A stretch of 64,000 nt of DNA, taken from assembly GCA_001898855.1 (NCBI GenBank), contig MKVN01000008.1, forward strand, positions 33,285-97,284. Direction: 5' to 3'. Source of the DNA: Micrococcales bacterium 73-13 (GTDB taxonomy: Bacteria; Actinomycetota; Actinomycetes; Actinomycetales; Microbacteriaceae). Of this stretch, positions 53,852 to 63,583 are shown piece after piece. The translations under genes and the position numbers were made by a program. Each line of letters opens with the position of its first letter. Position 1 is the stretch's first letter. The notes under the pieces were generated by a model that saw nothing but the letters and a program-made list of their open reading frames with translations, had not been told where the DNA came from and made no database searches.

Positions 53852-53860
53852 CATGATTGT
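53852..53860. promoter_or_regulatory. Candidate overlapping divergent -10 boxes of orn and the 90-residue gene
   Basis: CATGAT (53852-53857) lies six bases before ATG 53864 on the plus strand. GACAAT (53860-53855, minus strand) lies five bases before ATG 53849. Both deviate from TAnnnT at the first base, so this is weaker than the element at 25010. Confidence 0.35.
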
Positions 53861-53863
53861 CCC

Positions 53864-54136
53864 ATGACCGGCACGCCGCACATCGCCAAGGGCGAGGAAT
53901 ACATCGTCTTCTACTCCGGCGGCCCCTACGACGGGCAGGTGGACCGGCGGATCTCCACGGACGGTTCCTGGGACGCGTCGATCACCGTCTCGGTCGAGAT
54001 CGACGGCGACAACAGCCTGCTGGTGTACGGCTCGCCGGCGGCGCGCGAGGTCGGCGGCCAGCTCCAGGTCACCTACACCTGGGACTCGGCGGACTCCGAG
54101 GCCGTCGCCGACCCGGACGACCGCGACGAGCTGTAG
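53864..54136 (+). CDS. Small acidic protein of unknown function
   Basis: A 90-residue protein rich in Asp and Glu, looking like a small beta-barrel: GEEYIVFYSGGPYDGQVDRR, SITVSVEIDGDNSLLVY, GGQLQVTYTW. There is no signal, membrane helix or known motif. Its ATG is 14 bases from the divergent orn ATG. The family is not recognised; length and position rather than homology support it. Confidence 0.65.
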   Translation: MTGTPHIAKGEEYIVFYSGGPYDGQVDRRISTDGSWDASITVSVEIDGDNSLLVYGSPAAREVGGQLQVTYTWDSADSEAVADPDDRDEL

Positions 54137-54157
54137 CGGGCGCCGGACGGCGCCTCC

Positions 54158-55225
54158 TCAGCGCATCGAGACCAGGATCTTCACCTCGCCGCGGTCGTGC
54201 AGCAGGCGCTGGTAGCCGAGCTCCACGATGTCCTCGACCGCGATCCGGCTGGTGATGAACGGCGCCAGGTCGACGAGGCCCTGCTGCACCAGGCGGATCG
54301 CCTCCGGGTGGTCGTCGGCGTAGCCGGCGCAGGAGCTCAGCACGCGATCCTGCAGGGTGAGCCGCCCCATGATGTCGAGCCGGTAGGGCTCCGTGTGCAG
54401 GGCGATCACCTGGAGGCGGCCGCCGGGTGCGAGCGAGTCGAGCAGCTGATCGACGACGACCCCGACGCCGGCCGCCTCGAAGGCGAACGGCGCCATCGCC
54501 CCGTCCGTCGCCTCGCGCACCGCGTCGGCCAGCGGGCGCTTCGACGGGTCGACCACGAGGTCGGCGACGCCCGACTCCTCCGCCTTGCGGCGGCGCTCCT
54601 CCGAGACCTCGCTCACGATCGTGCGCAGTCCGTAGGCGTGCAGCACTGCGGCGGTGAGCAGCCCGATGGGGCCGCCGCCGCCGACCACGGCCACCTGCCC
54701 GGCCGCCCGGTCGGCGCCGGCGTGCCGCACCGCGTGCACCGCGACCGCGAGCGGCTCGAGCAGCGCGGCCTGGTCCAGCGGCATGTCGCCGACCGGGTGC
54801 ACCCACCGACGCTCGACCACGATGTGCTCGGAGAGCCCGCCGCCGCGTCCGGAGATGCCGATGAAGCCCATCCGGGCGCACAGGTTGTAGCGCCCCGACC
54901 GGCAGGCGGGGCAGTCGCCGCACACCATGAACGGCTCGACCGCGACCCGGTCGCCGACCGCGATGCCCTCGACGCCCTCGCCGACCTCCTCGACGACGCC
55001 GGAGAACTCGTGCCCGAACACGACGGGCAGCGTCTCGCCGGAGAGCGGGTGCGGCTCGGTCGCGCTCGGCGCCGGCGGGATCGGACCGTGGTGGTAGAGG
55101 TGCAGGTCGCTGCCGCAGATGCCGTTGAACGCCGGCGCGATCTTCACCGTGCCGGGTCGGACCTCGGGCTCGGGGATCTCCTCGACACGGACGTCCTCCT
55201 TGCCGTAGTAGCGCGCAGCCTTCAT
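54158..55225 (-). CDS. Zinc-dependent alcohol dehydrogenase, 2,3-butanediol/sorbitol type
   Basis: A 355-residue medium-chain dehydrogenase. The catalytic zinc ligands are in GICGSDLHLY and GHEFSGVVEEVGEGV. The structural zinc site has four Cys (CGDCPACRSGRYNLC). The NAD-binding motif is GGGGPIGLLTAAVL. The overall pattern is that of 2,3-butanediol dehydrogenases. It has a strong GAGGAGG ribosome-binding site before the ATG, unlike the leaderless genes around it, and sits just downstream of tRNA-Arg. Confidence 0.9.
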   Translation of the reverse strand: MKAARYYGKEDVRVEEIPEPEVRPGTVKIAPAFNGICGSDLHLYHHGPIPPAPSATEPHPLSGETLPVVFGHEFSGVVEEVGEGVEGIAVGDRVAVEPFMVCGDCPACRSGRYNLCARMGFIGISGRGGGLSEHIVVERRWVHPVGDMPLDQAALLEPLAVAVHAVRHAGADRAAGQVAVVGGGGPIGLLTAAVLHAYGLRTIVSEVSEERRRKAEESGVADLVVDPSKRPLADAVREATDGAMAPFAFEAAGVGVVVDQLLDSLAPGGRLQVIALHTEPYRLDIMGRLTLQDRVLSSCAGYADDHPEAIRLVQQGLVDLAPFITSRIAVEDIVELGYQRLLHDRGEVKILVSMR

Positions 55226-55244
55226 CCGGTCCTCCTCGACGCAG

Positions 55245-55317
55245 TGCCCCCGGCTGGAATCGAACCAGCGACCAAGAGATTAGAAGGCTCCTGCTCTATC
55301 CGCTGAGCTACGGGGGC
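55245..55317 (-). tRNA. tRNA-Arg (anticodon TCT)
   Basis: A 73-base cloverleaf with acceptor GCCCCCG/CGGGGGC, D arm GCTCAGCGGATAGAGC, anticodon loop CTTCTAA (anticodon TCT, decoding AGA) and T loop GGTTCGATTCC. Base pair 31-39 is C-T, a mismatch next to the loop. CCA is not encoded (A73 is followed by CTG). AGA is a rare codon at this base composition. Confidence 0.93.
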
Positions 55318-55416
55318 GCGAGTCAAGGCTAACGCCGGGCCGGGGGAGCGGTCGGAGGGCTCGGACCCCGTGGGTGCAGGGGCGGGGATCCGAGGGCTCC
55401 GACTCCGGAATTGGAA

Positions 55417-55456
55417 CGCGCCGACCGAGTCCCGTGATCGGGGCCCGGTCGGCGCG
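55417..55456 (-). terminator. Terminator hairpin downstream of the 225-residue protein gene
   Basis: CGCGCCGACCG (55417-55427) and CGGTCGGCGCG (55446-55456) form an 11-bp perfect stem, with an inner CCCG/CGGG pair. It lies 45 bases past the stop of the minus-strand gene. The rest of the 183-base gap (55318-55500) holds only the tRNA-Arg promoter region. Confidence 0.7.
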
Positions 55457-55500
55457 AAGCCGATTCGAGGGCGGGGCCGCGGAGAGCCGGGGCCAGGGGG

Positions 55501-56178
55501 CTAGGACGCCTTCTGGGCGGACGGGAGCACCTGGGTCGCCGCGCCGCCGGCGATGAGCTCGTCGATGTTCCCGAACGGCGTCGTCTCGGGCGCCGCCGCG
55601 TCGACGCCGGCGGTCCGGCCGTCCTGCGTCGCCTGCCACTGCCGCTGCCGCGAGATCAGCTCGCGGTCGAGCGAGCCGGAGTCCATGCGGAGGTAGTCGA
55701 TCTCGGTCTTGAACTGCTTCTTCGCGGCGCCCGGGCGGCGGTACCAGAGGATGAGGCCGTTCTCGAGGTCGGCGAGGCCCTTTTCCGCGTCGTCGATGAG
55801 CGCGGCGGAGTTGCGCTTCATCGCCGAGACCATGAGCTGCGACCACTCGGCGGCGAGGTCCGCGCCGGTGATCGGCAGCAGCCGGAGCCGGACCGTCGAC
55901 TCGGTGATCTGGTAGTCGAGGTGGTCGCGCTCGGCGGAGCCGAGCGAGGCCCAGATCGTGACCCGGCGGCACACCGCGAGCAGGCCGGCGATCGCCGCGG
56001 CCTTCTCGGAGTTGTCGCGGTGGCGCATCAGGCGGGTGCTCGAGGCGCGCGCGATGAGGGCCGCGAGCAGCCCCGCGACGAGGATCGCGGCCGCCGGGAG
56101 CACGACCGTGACGAGGATCTTCTGCCCGTCGGCGCTGGTGAGCCATTTGACGAGGGCCTGCCACCATTCGAGAATCAT
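55501..56178 (-). CDS. Single-helix membrane-anchored protein of unknown function
   Basis: A 225-residue protein with one N-terminal membrane helix (about 21-43, ILVTVVLPAAAILVAGLLAALI). The rest is a charged, mainly helical cytoplasmic region (AEWSQLMVSAMKRNSAALIDDAEKGLADLENG) and a disordered C-terminus. ATG 56178 is chosen because TATGGT lies exactly six bases upstream; a longer in-frame version lacks a plausible start signal. The family is not recognised. Confidence 0.72.
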   Translation of the reverse strand: MILEWWQALVKWLTSADGQKILVTVVLPAAAILVAGLLAALIARASSTRLMRHRDNSEKAAAIAGLLAVCRRVTIWASLGSAERDHLDYQITESTVRLRLLPITGADLAAEWSQLMVSAMKRNSAALIDDAEKGLADLENGLILWYRRPGAAKKQFKTEIDYLRMDSGSLDRELISRQRQWQATQDGRTAGVDAAAPETTPFGNIDELIAGGAATQVLPSAQKAS

Positions 56179-56184
56179 GGTGGC

Positions 56185-56190
56185 ACCATA
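56185..56190 (-). promoter_or_regulatory. -10 box of the 225-residue protein gene (leaderless type)
   Basis: TATGGT on the minus strand, six bases before ATG 56178. Confidence 0.6.
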
Positions 56191-56294
56191 AGCCTCAGCT
56201 TGAAGGTTCATCTCGACCGACACGCGGGGCCCGCCCGGGTCGGGCCGAGCCCGGCGGACGGAATACCGGTCGCGGAAGGGGCGTTCCAACCGAC

Positions 56295-56822
56295 ATGCTG
56301 CACACCTTCCACCTGGCCGGCGGCTGCTTCTGGTGCCTCGACGCCGCGTACCGGATCGTCGACGGCGTCGTCGACGTCGAGTCCGGCTACACGGGCGGGA
56401 CGGCCCCGCATCCCTCGTACGAACTGGTCTGCACCGGCACCACCGGCCACGCCGAGGCGGTCGCCGTCACGTTCGACCCGGAGCGCGTGCCGGACGAGGT
56501 CATCCTCGACATGTTCTTCACCATGCACGATCCGCGGCAGCTGAACCGCCAGGGCAACGATGTCGGGACGCAGTACCGCTCCGCGATGTTCGCTGCGGAT
56601 GAGGCCCAGCGCGAGCTCTTCGAGGCGGCGCGCGTGCGCGCGGACGAGCTCTGGGGCGGCGGCGTCGTGACGACCGTCGAGGCGCTCGGCCAGTGGTATC
56701 CGGCCGAGGACTACCACCAGGACTTCTTCGCGAAGAACCCGACGCAGGGCTACTGCCTGGCGGTCGCGGTGCCGAAGGTGAACAAGGTCCGCAAGTCCTT
56801 CACCCAGTACATCAAGGCCTAA
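56295..56822 (+). CDS. msrA: Peptide-methionine (S)-S-oxide reductase
   Basis: A 175-residue repair enzyme that reduces methionine-S-sulfoxide in proteins. The catalytic Cys is C11 in GGCFWCLDAAY. The substrate pocket segments SGYTGGTAPHPSYELVCTG and QGNDVGTQYRS are typical. A GGAAGGGG sequence lies 15-20 bases before the ATG. MsrB is not beside it. A strong hairpin follows in the 160-base gap before the SSB-like gene. Confidence 0.96.
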   Translation: MLHTFHLAGGCFWCLDAAYRIVDGVVDVESGYTGGTAPHPSYELVCTGTTGHAEAVAVTFDPERVPDEVILDMFFTMHDPRQLNRQGNDVGTQYRSAMFAADEAQRELFEAARVRADELWGGGVVTTVEALGQWYPAEDYHQDFFAKNPTQGYCLAVAVPKVNKVRKSFTQYIKA

Positions 56823-56881
56823 GTCCTCCACATTTCGCACCTCGCCGGACGCACGTCCCCCGCATCCCGTCCAGGCTCGAC

Positions 56882-56936
56882 GCATCGGGCCCCGGGGCGG
56901 CATTCCCGGCACGAGCGCCGCTCCGGGGCCCGATGC
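56882..56936 (+). terminator. Long hairpin between msrA and the SSB-like gene
   Basis: Two 20-base arms (56882-56901 and 56917-56936; GCATCGGGCCCCGGGGCGGC on the left) match at 19 of 20 positions, and the exception is a G-U pair in RNA. The loop is 15 bases. A second hairpin, CCGACG-AC-CGTCGG (56940-56953), follows directly. It could end msrA or act in the leader of the downstream gene. Confidence 0.7.
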
Positions 56937-56982
56937 CGGCCGACGACCGTCGGACCGGCGTCGTGGAGCGAACGGAGCACAG

Positions 56983-57447
56983 ATGTCCGACATCATCAGC
57001 GTCGCCGGGGTCATCGCGACCGACCCCAGGCACGTGGTCACGAGCGAGGGGCTGCGGATCACCTCCTTCCGGCTCGCCTCGCAGCAGCGCCGCTACGACC
57101 GGGCGCAGGCCCGATGGATCGACGCGGAGACGAACTGGTTCAGCGTGACCGCCTTCCGGCAGCTCGCCGAGAACTCGCAGGCCTCGCTGGCCAAGGGCGA
57201 CCGGGTGCTCGTGCGCGGCCGGCTGCGGATCCGGGACTGGACGAAGGGCGAGCGCACCGGCATCACGGTCGAGATCGAGGCCGAGGGCCTCGGCCACGAC
57301 CTCGCCTGGGGTCGCAGCGAGTTCCGCCGGTCGGTGCGCGCCGCGGCGGAGGCTCCGGCGGAGGCGGGGCCGGACGAGGCCGCCGTCGGCGCCGATCCGG
57401 ATCCCGAGGCGGCGGAGCTCGAGCCGCCCGTCGCGGTCCCGTTCTGA
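56983..57447 (+). CDS. Single-stranded-DNA-binding protein
   Basis: A 154-residue OB-fold protein. The order is ISVAGVIATDPRHVVTSEGLRITSFRLAS, NWFSVTAFRQLAENSQASLAKGDRVLVRGRL and an acidic Pro/Ala-rich tail ending EPPVAVPF, in place of the DDDIPF-type tail. The partner-binding tip is thus altered though still short and hydrophobic. It is probably a secondary SSB rather than the replicative copy, which usually sits between rpsF and rpsR. A GGAGC ribosome-binding site precedes the ATG. Confidence 0.88.
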   Translation: MSDIISVAGVIATDPRHVVTSEGLRITSFRLASQQRRYDRAQARWIDAETNWFSVTAFRQLAENSQASLAKGDRVLVRGRLRIRDWTKGERTGITVEIEAEGLGHDLAWGRSEFRRSVRAAAEAPAEAGPDEAAVGADPDPEAAELEPPVAVPF

Positions 57448-57514
57448 GGCGCCCGGCGCGCTGGGGAAGCGCTGGACGCCTGGGGCTCGCGGCCTCCCGT
57501 CAGGCGCCGGTCAA

Positions 57515-57520
57515 TAGAAT
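57515..57520 (+). promoter_or_regulatory. -10 box of the lipoprotein gene at 57527 (leaderless type)
   Basis: TAGAAT, six bases before GTG 57527. Confidence 0.65.
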
Positions 57521-57526
57521 CGCCGG

Positions 57527-58009
57527 GTGCGCGCCCGCCCCGCCCTCCTCGTCGCCGCGTCCGCGGTCCTCGGCCTCGGCGCGCTGAGCGGCTGCGCCGT
57601 GTCGGCGCCGGTGCCGACGACCGCGCCCCCGTCGTCCCCGCCGCCGACCATCGATCCCGGCGTCGAGGTGGTGCCGACGGCCGCGCCGCAGCTGCGCCCG
57701 GGCGGCACCGCGGAGCAGAACAAGCTCTACTGGGACGCCGCGATCCAGGACTACTCGGGACGGTTCGGCCTCGGCAGCACGCAGACCATGATCGACCAGC
57801 TGGCCAACTGGGGCTTCGACCCCGCCGCGACCGAGATCACCTACGACTCGACCGCGATCGGCATCGGGGTCGACTCGATCGAGGTCTCCGTGCGCTTCGG
57901 GGACGAGTGCCTGCTCGCCACCGTCCGCAACGGGCGGTACACCACGGCGCTGATGCCGGTGCTCGGCACCGGGACCTGCCTGGTCGGCGAGACCCGGCCG
58001 GTCGGCTGA
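57527..58009 (+). CDS. Small secreted lipoprotein of unknown function
   Basis: A 160-residue lipoprotein: signal peptide to lipobox LSGC (Cys23), a Pro/Thr-rich tether (about 28-60) and a C-terminal domain of about 95 residues that begins NKLYWDAAIQDYSGR and contains two Cys (DECLLAT, GTCLVGE), probably disulfide-bonded. It may belong to the DUF6993 group, but I am not certain. GTG 57527 is fixed by the -10 box six bases upstream. Confidence 0.82.
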   Translation: MRARPALLVAASAVLGLGALSGCAVSAPVPTTAPPSSPPPTIDPGVEVVPTAAPQLRPGGTAEQNKLYWDAAIQDYSGRFGLGSTQTMIDQLANWGFDPAATEITYDSTAIGIGVDSIEVSVRFGDECLLATVRNGRYTTALMPVLGTGTCLVGETRPVG

Positions 58010-58085
58010 GCCGGGCCCGCCTCGATCGGGTGGCGCCCGCGCGGAGACCGGGCCGAGGGCGCCCTCGGACCCGACCGCGGCGGGG

Positions 58086-58091
58086 TAGCGT
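58086..58091 (+). promoter_or_regulatory. -10 box of ettA
   Basis: TAGCGT. The usual spacing would start the RNA near 58098, giving a leader of about 35 bases with AGAAGGTGG (58114-58122) ahead of GTG 58133. Confidence 0.5.
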
Positions 58092-58132
58092 TGATGCCGC
58101 AGCAAATCGAGCCAGAAGGTGGTCAGCAGCAA

Positions 58133-59807
<1,675 letters not shown>

Positions 59808-59815
<8 letters not shown>

Positions 59816-60266
59816 GGTCGCCGTCCCGATCCAGCTGCGCTGGGGCGACCTGGACGCCTACGGCCACGTCAACAACGCGACGATGCTGCGGCTCCTGGAG
59901 GAGGCGCGGGTGCGCGCGTTCTGGAGCCGGGGCGGCGAGGGGACGCCGGACACCGCGGTGATCGAGGCCGATCCCGACGCCGCGTCCTGGACGCTCATCG
60001 CGCGGCAGGAGATCGAGTACCTGGCCCCGATGCCGTACACCTCGGAGCCGGTCGTGGTCGAGATGTGGCTGACCAAGATCGGCGGCTCGAGCATCGAGGT
60101 GGGCTACGAGATCCTCTCGCCGGATCGCTCGCAGCTGCACGCCAGGGCGGCGACGGTCATCGTCTTCGTCGACCGCGCCTCGCAGCGGCCGCGCCGGGTC
60201 GCCGAGCGCGAGCGGGCCGCCTGGGAGCCGTACCTCGGCGAGCCGGTCGCGTTCCGCCGCGGCTGA
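59808..60266 (+). CDS. Acyl-CoA thioesterase, 4HBT/FadM type
   Basis: A 152-residue hot-dog-fold thioesterase. The catalytic segment is RWGDLDAYGHVNNATMLRLLEEAR with the Asp of GDLDAYGHVNN. The GTG overlaps the ettA stop by eight bases, so translation is coupled. The likely substrates are fatty acyl-CoAs. A second, unrelated-type thioesterase (TesB) is encoded convergently just downstream. Confidence 0.92.
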
Positions 60267-60313
60267 GCGGGCCCCTCGACCGCGGCTCCCCGCGATGTCA
60301 CCCCGACGGGGGC

Positions 60314-60329
60314 GCCCCCTTCTGGGGGC
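60314..60329. terminator. Hairpin between the two convergent thioesterase genes
   Basis: GCCCCC-TTCT-GGGGGC, a 6-bp G/C stem with a 4-base loop, in the 176-base gap. Nothing else is recognisable in this gap. Confidence 0.5.
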
Positions 60330-60442
60330 CCGATCCGCGCGCGCCGCGGCCGCTCGTCATGGCAGCATCGATGACGGCAACCCGGCCTCGTCTCCGGGGG
60401 CGCGGCTCGACCCGACGACCGCGACCCCGGGGGCTCGAGGGC

Positions 60443-61342
60443 TCAGCGCGACGGGACGCGGATCATCCCCTCCTGCGCGACGCTGGCGATGAGCACGCCG
60501 TCCCGGGAGAAGATCCGGCCGAGCGACAGGCCCCGGCCGCCGATCGCGTTCGGCGCCTCCTGCACGTAGCACCACCACTCGTCGGCGCGGCTGGGACGAT
60601 GCCACCACATGGCGTGGTCGAGGCTCGCCATCTTCAGCCCCGGCGTCGCCCACGGCACGCCGTGCCGGCGCAGGGTGGACTCGAGGATCGTGAAGTCGCT
60701 CGCATAGGCGAACGCCGCGCGCTGCAGCATCGGGTCGTCGGGCAGCCGCCGTCTCGCCCGCATCCAGACGGCCTGATGGGCCACCCGCTCGCCCTCGACG
60801 TCGAGCCAGATCGGCGTGCCGGCGTAGCGGATGTCGAACGCCGAGCCGGTCCAGAACGCGGTGAGCGTCCGCGGCAGGTGGCCGAGCAGCTCCTCCGCGG
60901 TCGGCAGCGAATCCGGATCCAGGAGCCCCTCCGGCATCGCGGCCTGGTGGTCGAGGCCCGGATCGTCGTCCTGGAACGAGGCGATCATGGAGAAGATCGG
61001 GACGCCCTCCTGCAGCGCCTGCACCCGCCGCGTCGTGAACGAGCGTCCGTCGTGGATGCGCTCGACGGCGAACGCGATCGCCGGCTCGAGCGAGCCGGGC
61101 CGCAGGAAGTAGCCGTGCGCGGAATGGATGGCGCGCTCCGGCGGCACGGTGCGGCTCGCGGCGACGACGGACTGGGCGAGCACCTGGCCGCCGAAGACGC
61201 GGCCGTGCGGCATCCACTGGCTCGGCGCGCGGAACGCGTCGTCGCCGGTCTCGGCGAGGTCGAGGACGGCCAGCAGGTCGCCGACGGGGTCCGCGCCGCG
61301 TGTCGGCGCCCCGGTGGGCGCGTCGGGGGCGTCGGGGGTCAC
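60443..61342 (-). CDS. tesB: Acyl-CoA thioesterase II
   Basis: A 299-residue double hot-dog enzyme that hydrolyses medium- and long-chain acyl-CoA. The first repeat has GRVFGGQVLAQSVVAASRTV and HSAHGYFLRPG; the second has AYASDFTILEST and ASLDHAMWWHRP, which carries the catalytic Asp. The length matches E. coli TesB. GTG 61342 is six bases after TAGACT. Confidence 0.95.
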   Translation of the reverse strand: MTPDAPDAPTGAPTRGADPVGDLLAVLDLAETGDDAFRAPSQWMPHGRVFGGQVLAQSVVAASRTVPPERAIHSAHGYFLRPGSLEPAIAFAVERIHDGRSFTTRRVQALQEGVPIFSMIASFQDDDPGLDHQAAMPEGLLDPDSLPTAEELLGHLPRTLTAFWTGSAFDIRYAGTPIWLDVEGERVAHQAVWMRARRRLPDDPMLQRAAFAYASDFTILESTLRRHGVPWATPGLKMASLDHAMWWHRPSRADEWWCYVQEAPNAIGGRGLSLGRIFSRDGVLIASVAQEGMIRVPSR

Positions 61343-61348
61343 GCCGGA

Positions 61349-61354
61349 AGTCTA
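61349..61354 (-). promoter_or_regulatory. -10 box of tesB (leaderless type)
   Basis: TAGACT on the minus strand, six bases before GTG 61342. Confidence 0.6.
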
Positions 61355-61384
61355 GGGCGGCCGGCCGGGGCGGGCGCGAGCGGG

Positions 61385-61390
61385 TAGCGT
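61385..61390 (+). promoter_or_regulatory. -10 box of the 226-residue protein gene
   Basis: TAGCGT, 11 bases before ATG 61402, giving a leader of four to five bases. Confidence 0.5.
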
Positions 61391-61401
61391 GGTCTGACGC
61401 C

Positions 61402-62082
61402 ATGACCACGACGCTGCTGCTCGCCGATCCGCGAGGCCCCGCCGACCTCGACACCTTCCTCGGTCGCGCGATCCAGGTCGAGGACGGCTCGGCGCGGCTG
61501 GTCGCGCACGCCGGCGTGCTCGCGGTGTACGTGCCGGTGCTCTTCCCGTCCGGGCTGCTCGACGACTCCGCGACGGTCCTCGGCCTGCGGACCTTCGCGC
61601 TCGCGGACGCCGAGGCGGAGGCGGACTCGGTGGTGCCGATGGCGTCGCTGCGCGCCCGCGCCGCCGCCGCGGCCGCCGGGGACGGGTTCGAGCTCGGCAT
61701 GCCGACACCGGTCTACTCGGTGACCTGGGCCGGGGTGGTGCCGCCGCGCGGCGGCTGGCAGCCGAGGCAGGACGCGGTGCCGAGCGGCCTGCTCGCCGAG
61801 GTCGCCGAGCACGGCATCCGGGAGGTCGCGGCCGCGCTGCCCGCCGGTGTCGGCGAGGCGATCGTCCGGCAGGTGCGCGCCGCTGTCTGGGGCGAGCCGA
61901 TCCCCGAGGCGCCCGCGCTGCCGCGGGGCGCCGCGCTCGCGGCGGCGGCGCTCGGGTTCCTGCCGCCGGAGGGCGCCGAGCCCGACGTCGGCGCCGTCTA
62001 CGAGGTCGGACCGTGGACCCGTCTGACGCTCGCCCGCGGGCACGTGCTCGTCAAGCGCCGCTCCTGGTCGCTCGCCGGCTGA
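61402..62082 (+). CDS. Protein of unknown function
   Basis: A 226-residue soluble protein, Ala- and Val-rich, without signal peptide or membrane helix. Distinct stretches are TFLGRAIQVEDGSARLVAHAG, PTPVYSVTWAGVVPPRGGW (about 106-124) and a Trp-rich C-terminus (GPWTRLTLARGHVLVKRRSW). Composition and codon use match neighbouring genes. The ATG is supported by TAGCGT upstream. I do not recognise the family. Confidence 0.72.
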   Translation: MTTTLLLADPRGPADLDTFLGRAIQVEDGSARLVAHAGVLAVYVPVLFPSGLLDDSATVLGLRTFALADAEAEADSVVPMASLRARAAAAAAGDGFELGMPTPVYSVTWAGVVPPRGGWQPRQDAVPSGLLAEVAEHGIREVAAALPAGVGEAIVRQVRAAVWGEPIPEAPALPRGAALAAAALGFLPPEGAEPDVGAVYEVGPWTRLTLARGHVLVKRRSWSLAG

Positions 62083-62158
62083 GCGTGCGCCCGCCGGCTC
62101 GCCACCTCCCGGCCCGCCGTCCCGCGCCCGCTCCGCCGACGGGCGAGCGCGCGCGCCG

Positions 62159-62575
62159 TCAGGCCGAGTTGACCATCGCGTGCGCCGCGCGCTCGAGGTA
62201 GTCCCAGAGCTGGTGCTCGTCGGCGGGGGAGAGCGAGCCGTCCGCGACGAGGAGGTCGACGCCGACCCGCATGTGCGCGAGCCAGCGGTCGCGCGCGTCC
62301 GGCGTGATGCGGTAGGGCTGGTGGCGCAGCCGCAGCCGTGGGTGGCCGCGTTCCTGGGAGTACGTGGTCGGGCCGCCCCAGTACTGCTCGAGGAAGCCGG
62401 TGAGCCGCTGGATCGCGCCCTCGAGGTCCTCCTCCGGGTACATCGGACGCAGCGCCGGGTCCTCGGCGACCCCGCGGTAGAACTCGCGGACCAGCCGCTC
62501 GAAGGCCGCCCGTCCGCCGACCCGCGTCCAGAACGTGCGGTCCGGCCCGGTCGGGATCAGCTGCGGCTCAGGCAT
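62159..62575 (-). CDS. glbO: Group II truncated haemoglobin (trHbO)
   Basis: A 138-residue 2-on-2 globin. The proximal His is H85 in RLRHQPYRI and the distal pocket Tyr (B10) is Y33 in REFYRGVAEDP. MYPEEDLEGAIQRLTGFLEQYWGG is characteristic of group II. These bind O2 and are linked to oxygen handling or peroxide chemistry. The ATG overlaps the MscS stop by eight bases, so the two genes are co-translated. Confidence 0.94.
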   Translation of the reverse strand: MPEPQLIPTGPDRTFWTRVGGRAAFERLVREFYRGVAEDPALRPMYPEEDLEGAIQRLTGFLEQYWGGPTTYSQERGHPRLRLRHQPYRITPDARDRWLAHMRVGVDLLVADGSLSPADEHQLWDYLERAAHAMVNSA

Positions 62576-63581
62576 CGGCCTTGGGCGGGGTCTTCGGCAT
62601 CGGCTTCGTGCGGGGGCTGCGGTGCGGTGCGGTCGGGACGACGGCCTCCCCATCGAGACGGATCGAGTTCACGGACGGCAGCCGCACGCCTCGGGCGTCG
62701 AGCGCGCTCTTGATGCGGGACTGCAGCTCCCGGCGCACGTCGTCCTTCGCGCTCGACCGGGTGGTCGCGACCACGCGCAGCACAACGGCGTCCGAGGAGA
62801 TCGACTCGATGCCCCAGAGCGTCGGCGGCTCGAGCAGTCGGGTGCGCCAGGCCGAGTCCTCCGCGAGGGACTTGCCGGCGTCGAGGATCGCCTCCTTGAC
62901 CGCGTCGATGTCGGTGTCGTAGGGCACCGCGAGGTCGATGATCGCGCGAGCCCAGCCCTGCGACTGGTTGCCGACCCGCACGATCTCGCCGTTGCGGACG
63001 AACCACAGCGTGCCGTTCACGTCCCGCACCTTGGTGACCCGGATGCCGACGTCCTCCACGACGCCGGAGGCGAGCCCGAGGTCGACGACGTCGCCGATGC
63101 CGACCTGGTCCTCGCTGACCAGGAAGATGCCGTTCATGACGTCCCTGACGAGGCCCTGGGCGCCGATGCCGAGGCCGGCGCCCACCGCCGCGGCGACGAT
63201 GGCGAACGCGCTCGTCGCCCCGGGGAAGAGGGTGTAGAAGATCAGGAACAGCGAGAGGATGACGATCGCCCAGGTCACCGCGCTGCTGAACACGGTGCCG
63301 AGCGAGCGGGTGCGCTGCACGCGCCGGACGGCGGAGACGGGGGACTGCGCGGTCAGCGCCCGGGTGTCGTCGACGGCGTAGCGGCGCTTGACCCCGCTGA
63401 CGATGCGGTCCACCGAGCGGTGGATCAGGATCTGCAGGATCGCGCGCAGCAGCAGCGCGATCACGATGATCAGCAGCACCCGGACGGGCGCGCCCCAGAC
63501 GGAGCCGAACAGCCAGTCGAGCCAGTCGGTGAACTGCTCCCAGCCGTTCGCCGTCGGCGCCTCCTCCCCGTCCCCCGGCAC
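62568..63581 (-). CDS. MscS-family mechanosensitive channel
   Basis: A 337-residue channel with three membrane helices (about 33-53, 105-127, 131-150). The pore helix is the Gly/Ala-rich VAAAVGAGLGIGAQGLVRDVMNG. It is followed by the beta domain (EDQVGIGDVVDLG, GIVxDVGI seen as GVVEDVGIRVT) and an alpha/beta domain. A Lys/Pro-rich tail of about 20 residues ends the protein. It releases solutes on osmotic downshock. The GTG is three bases from the pepN stop, and its own stop overlaps the globin start. Confidence 0.93.
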   Translation of the reverse strand: MPGDGEEAPTANGWEQFTDWLDWLFGSVWGAPVRVLLIIVIALLLRAILQILIHRSVDRIVSGVKRRYAVDDTRALTAQSPVSAVRRVQRTRSLGTVFSSAVTWAIVILSLFLIFYTLFPGATSAFAIVAAAVGAGLGIGAQGLVRDVMNGIFLVSEDQVGIGDVVDLGLASGVVEDVGIRVTKVRDVNGTLWFVRNGEIVRVGNQSQGWARAIIDLAVPYDTDIDAVKEAILDAGKSLAEDSAWRTRLLEPPTLWGIESISSDAVVLRVVATTRSSAKDDVRRELQSRIKSALDARGVRLPSVNSIRLDGEAVVPTAPHRSPRTKPMPKTPPKADA

Positions 63582-63583
63582 GG

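Noticed and set aside
55245-55317. tRNA-Arg as an attachment site of a genomic island
   Set aside because: There is no integrase, no repeated tRNA 3' end nearby and no change in gene type on either side.
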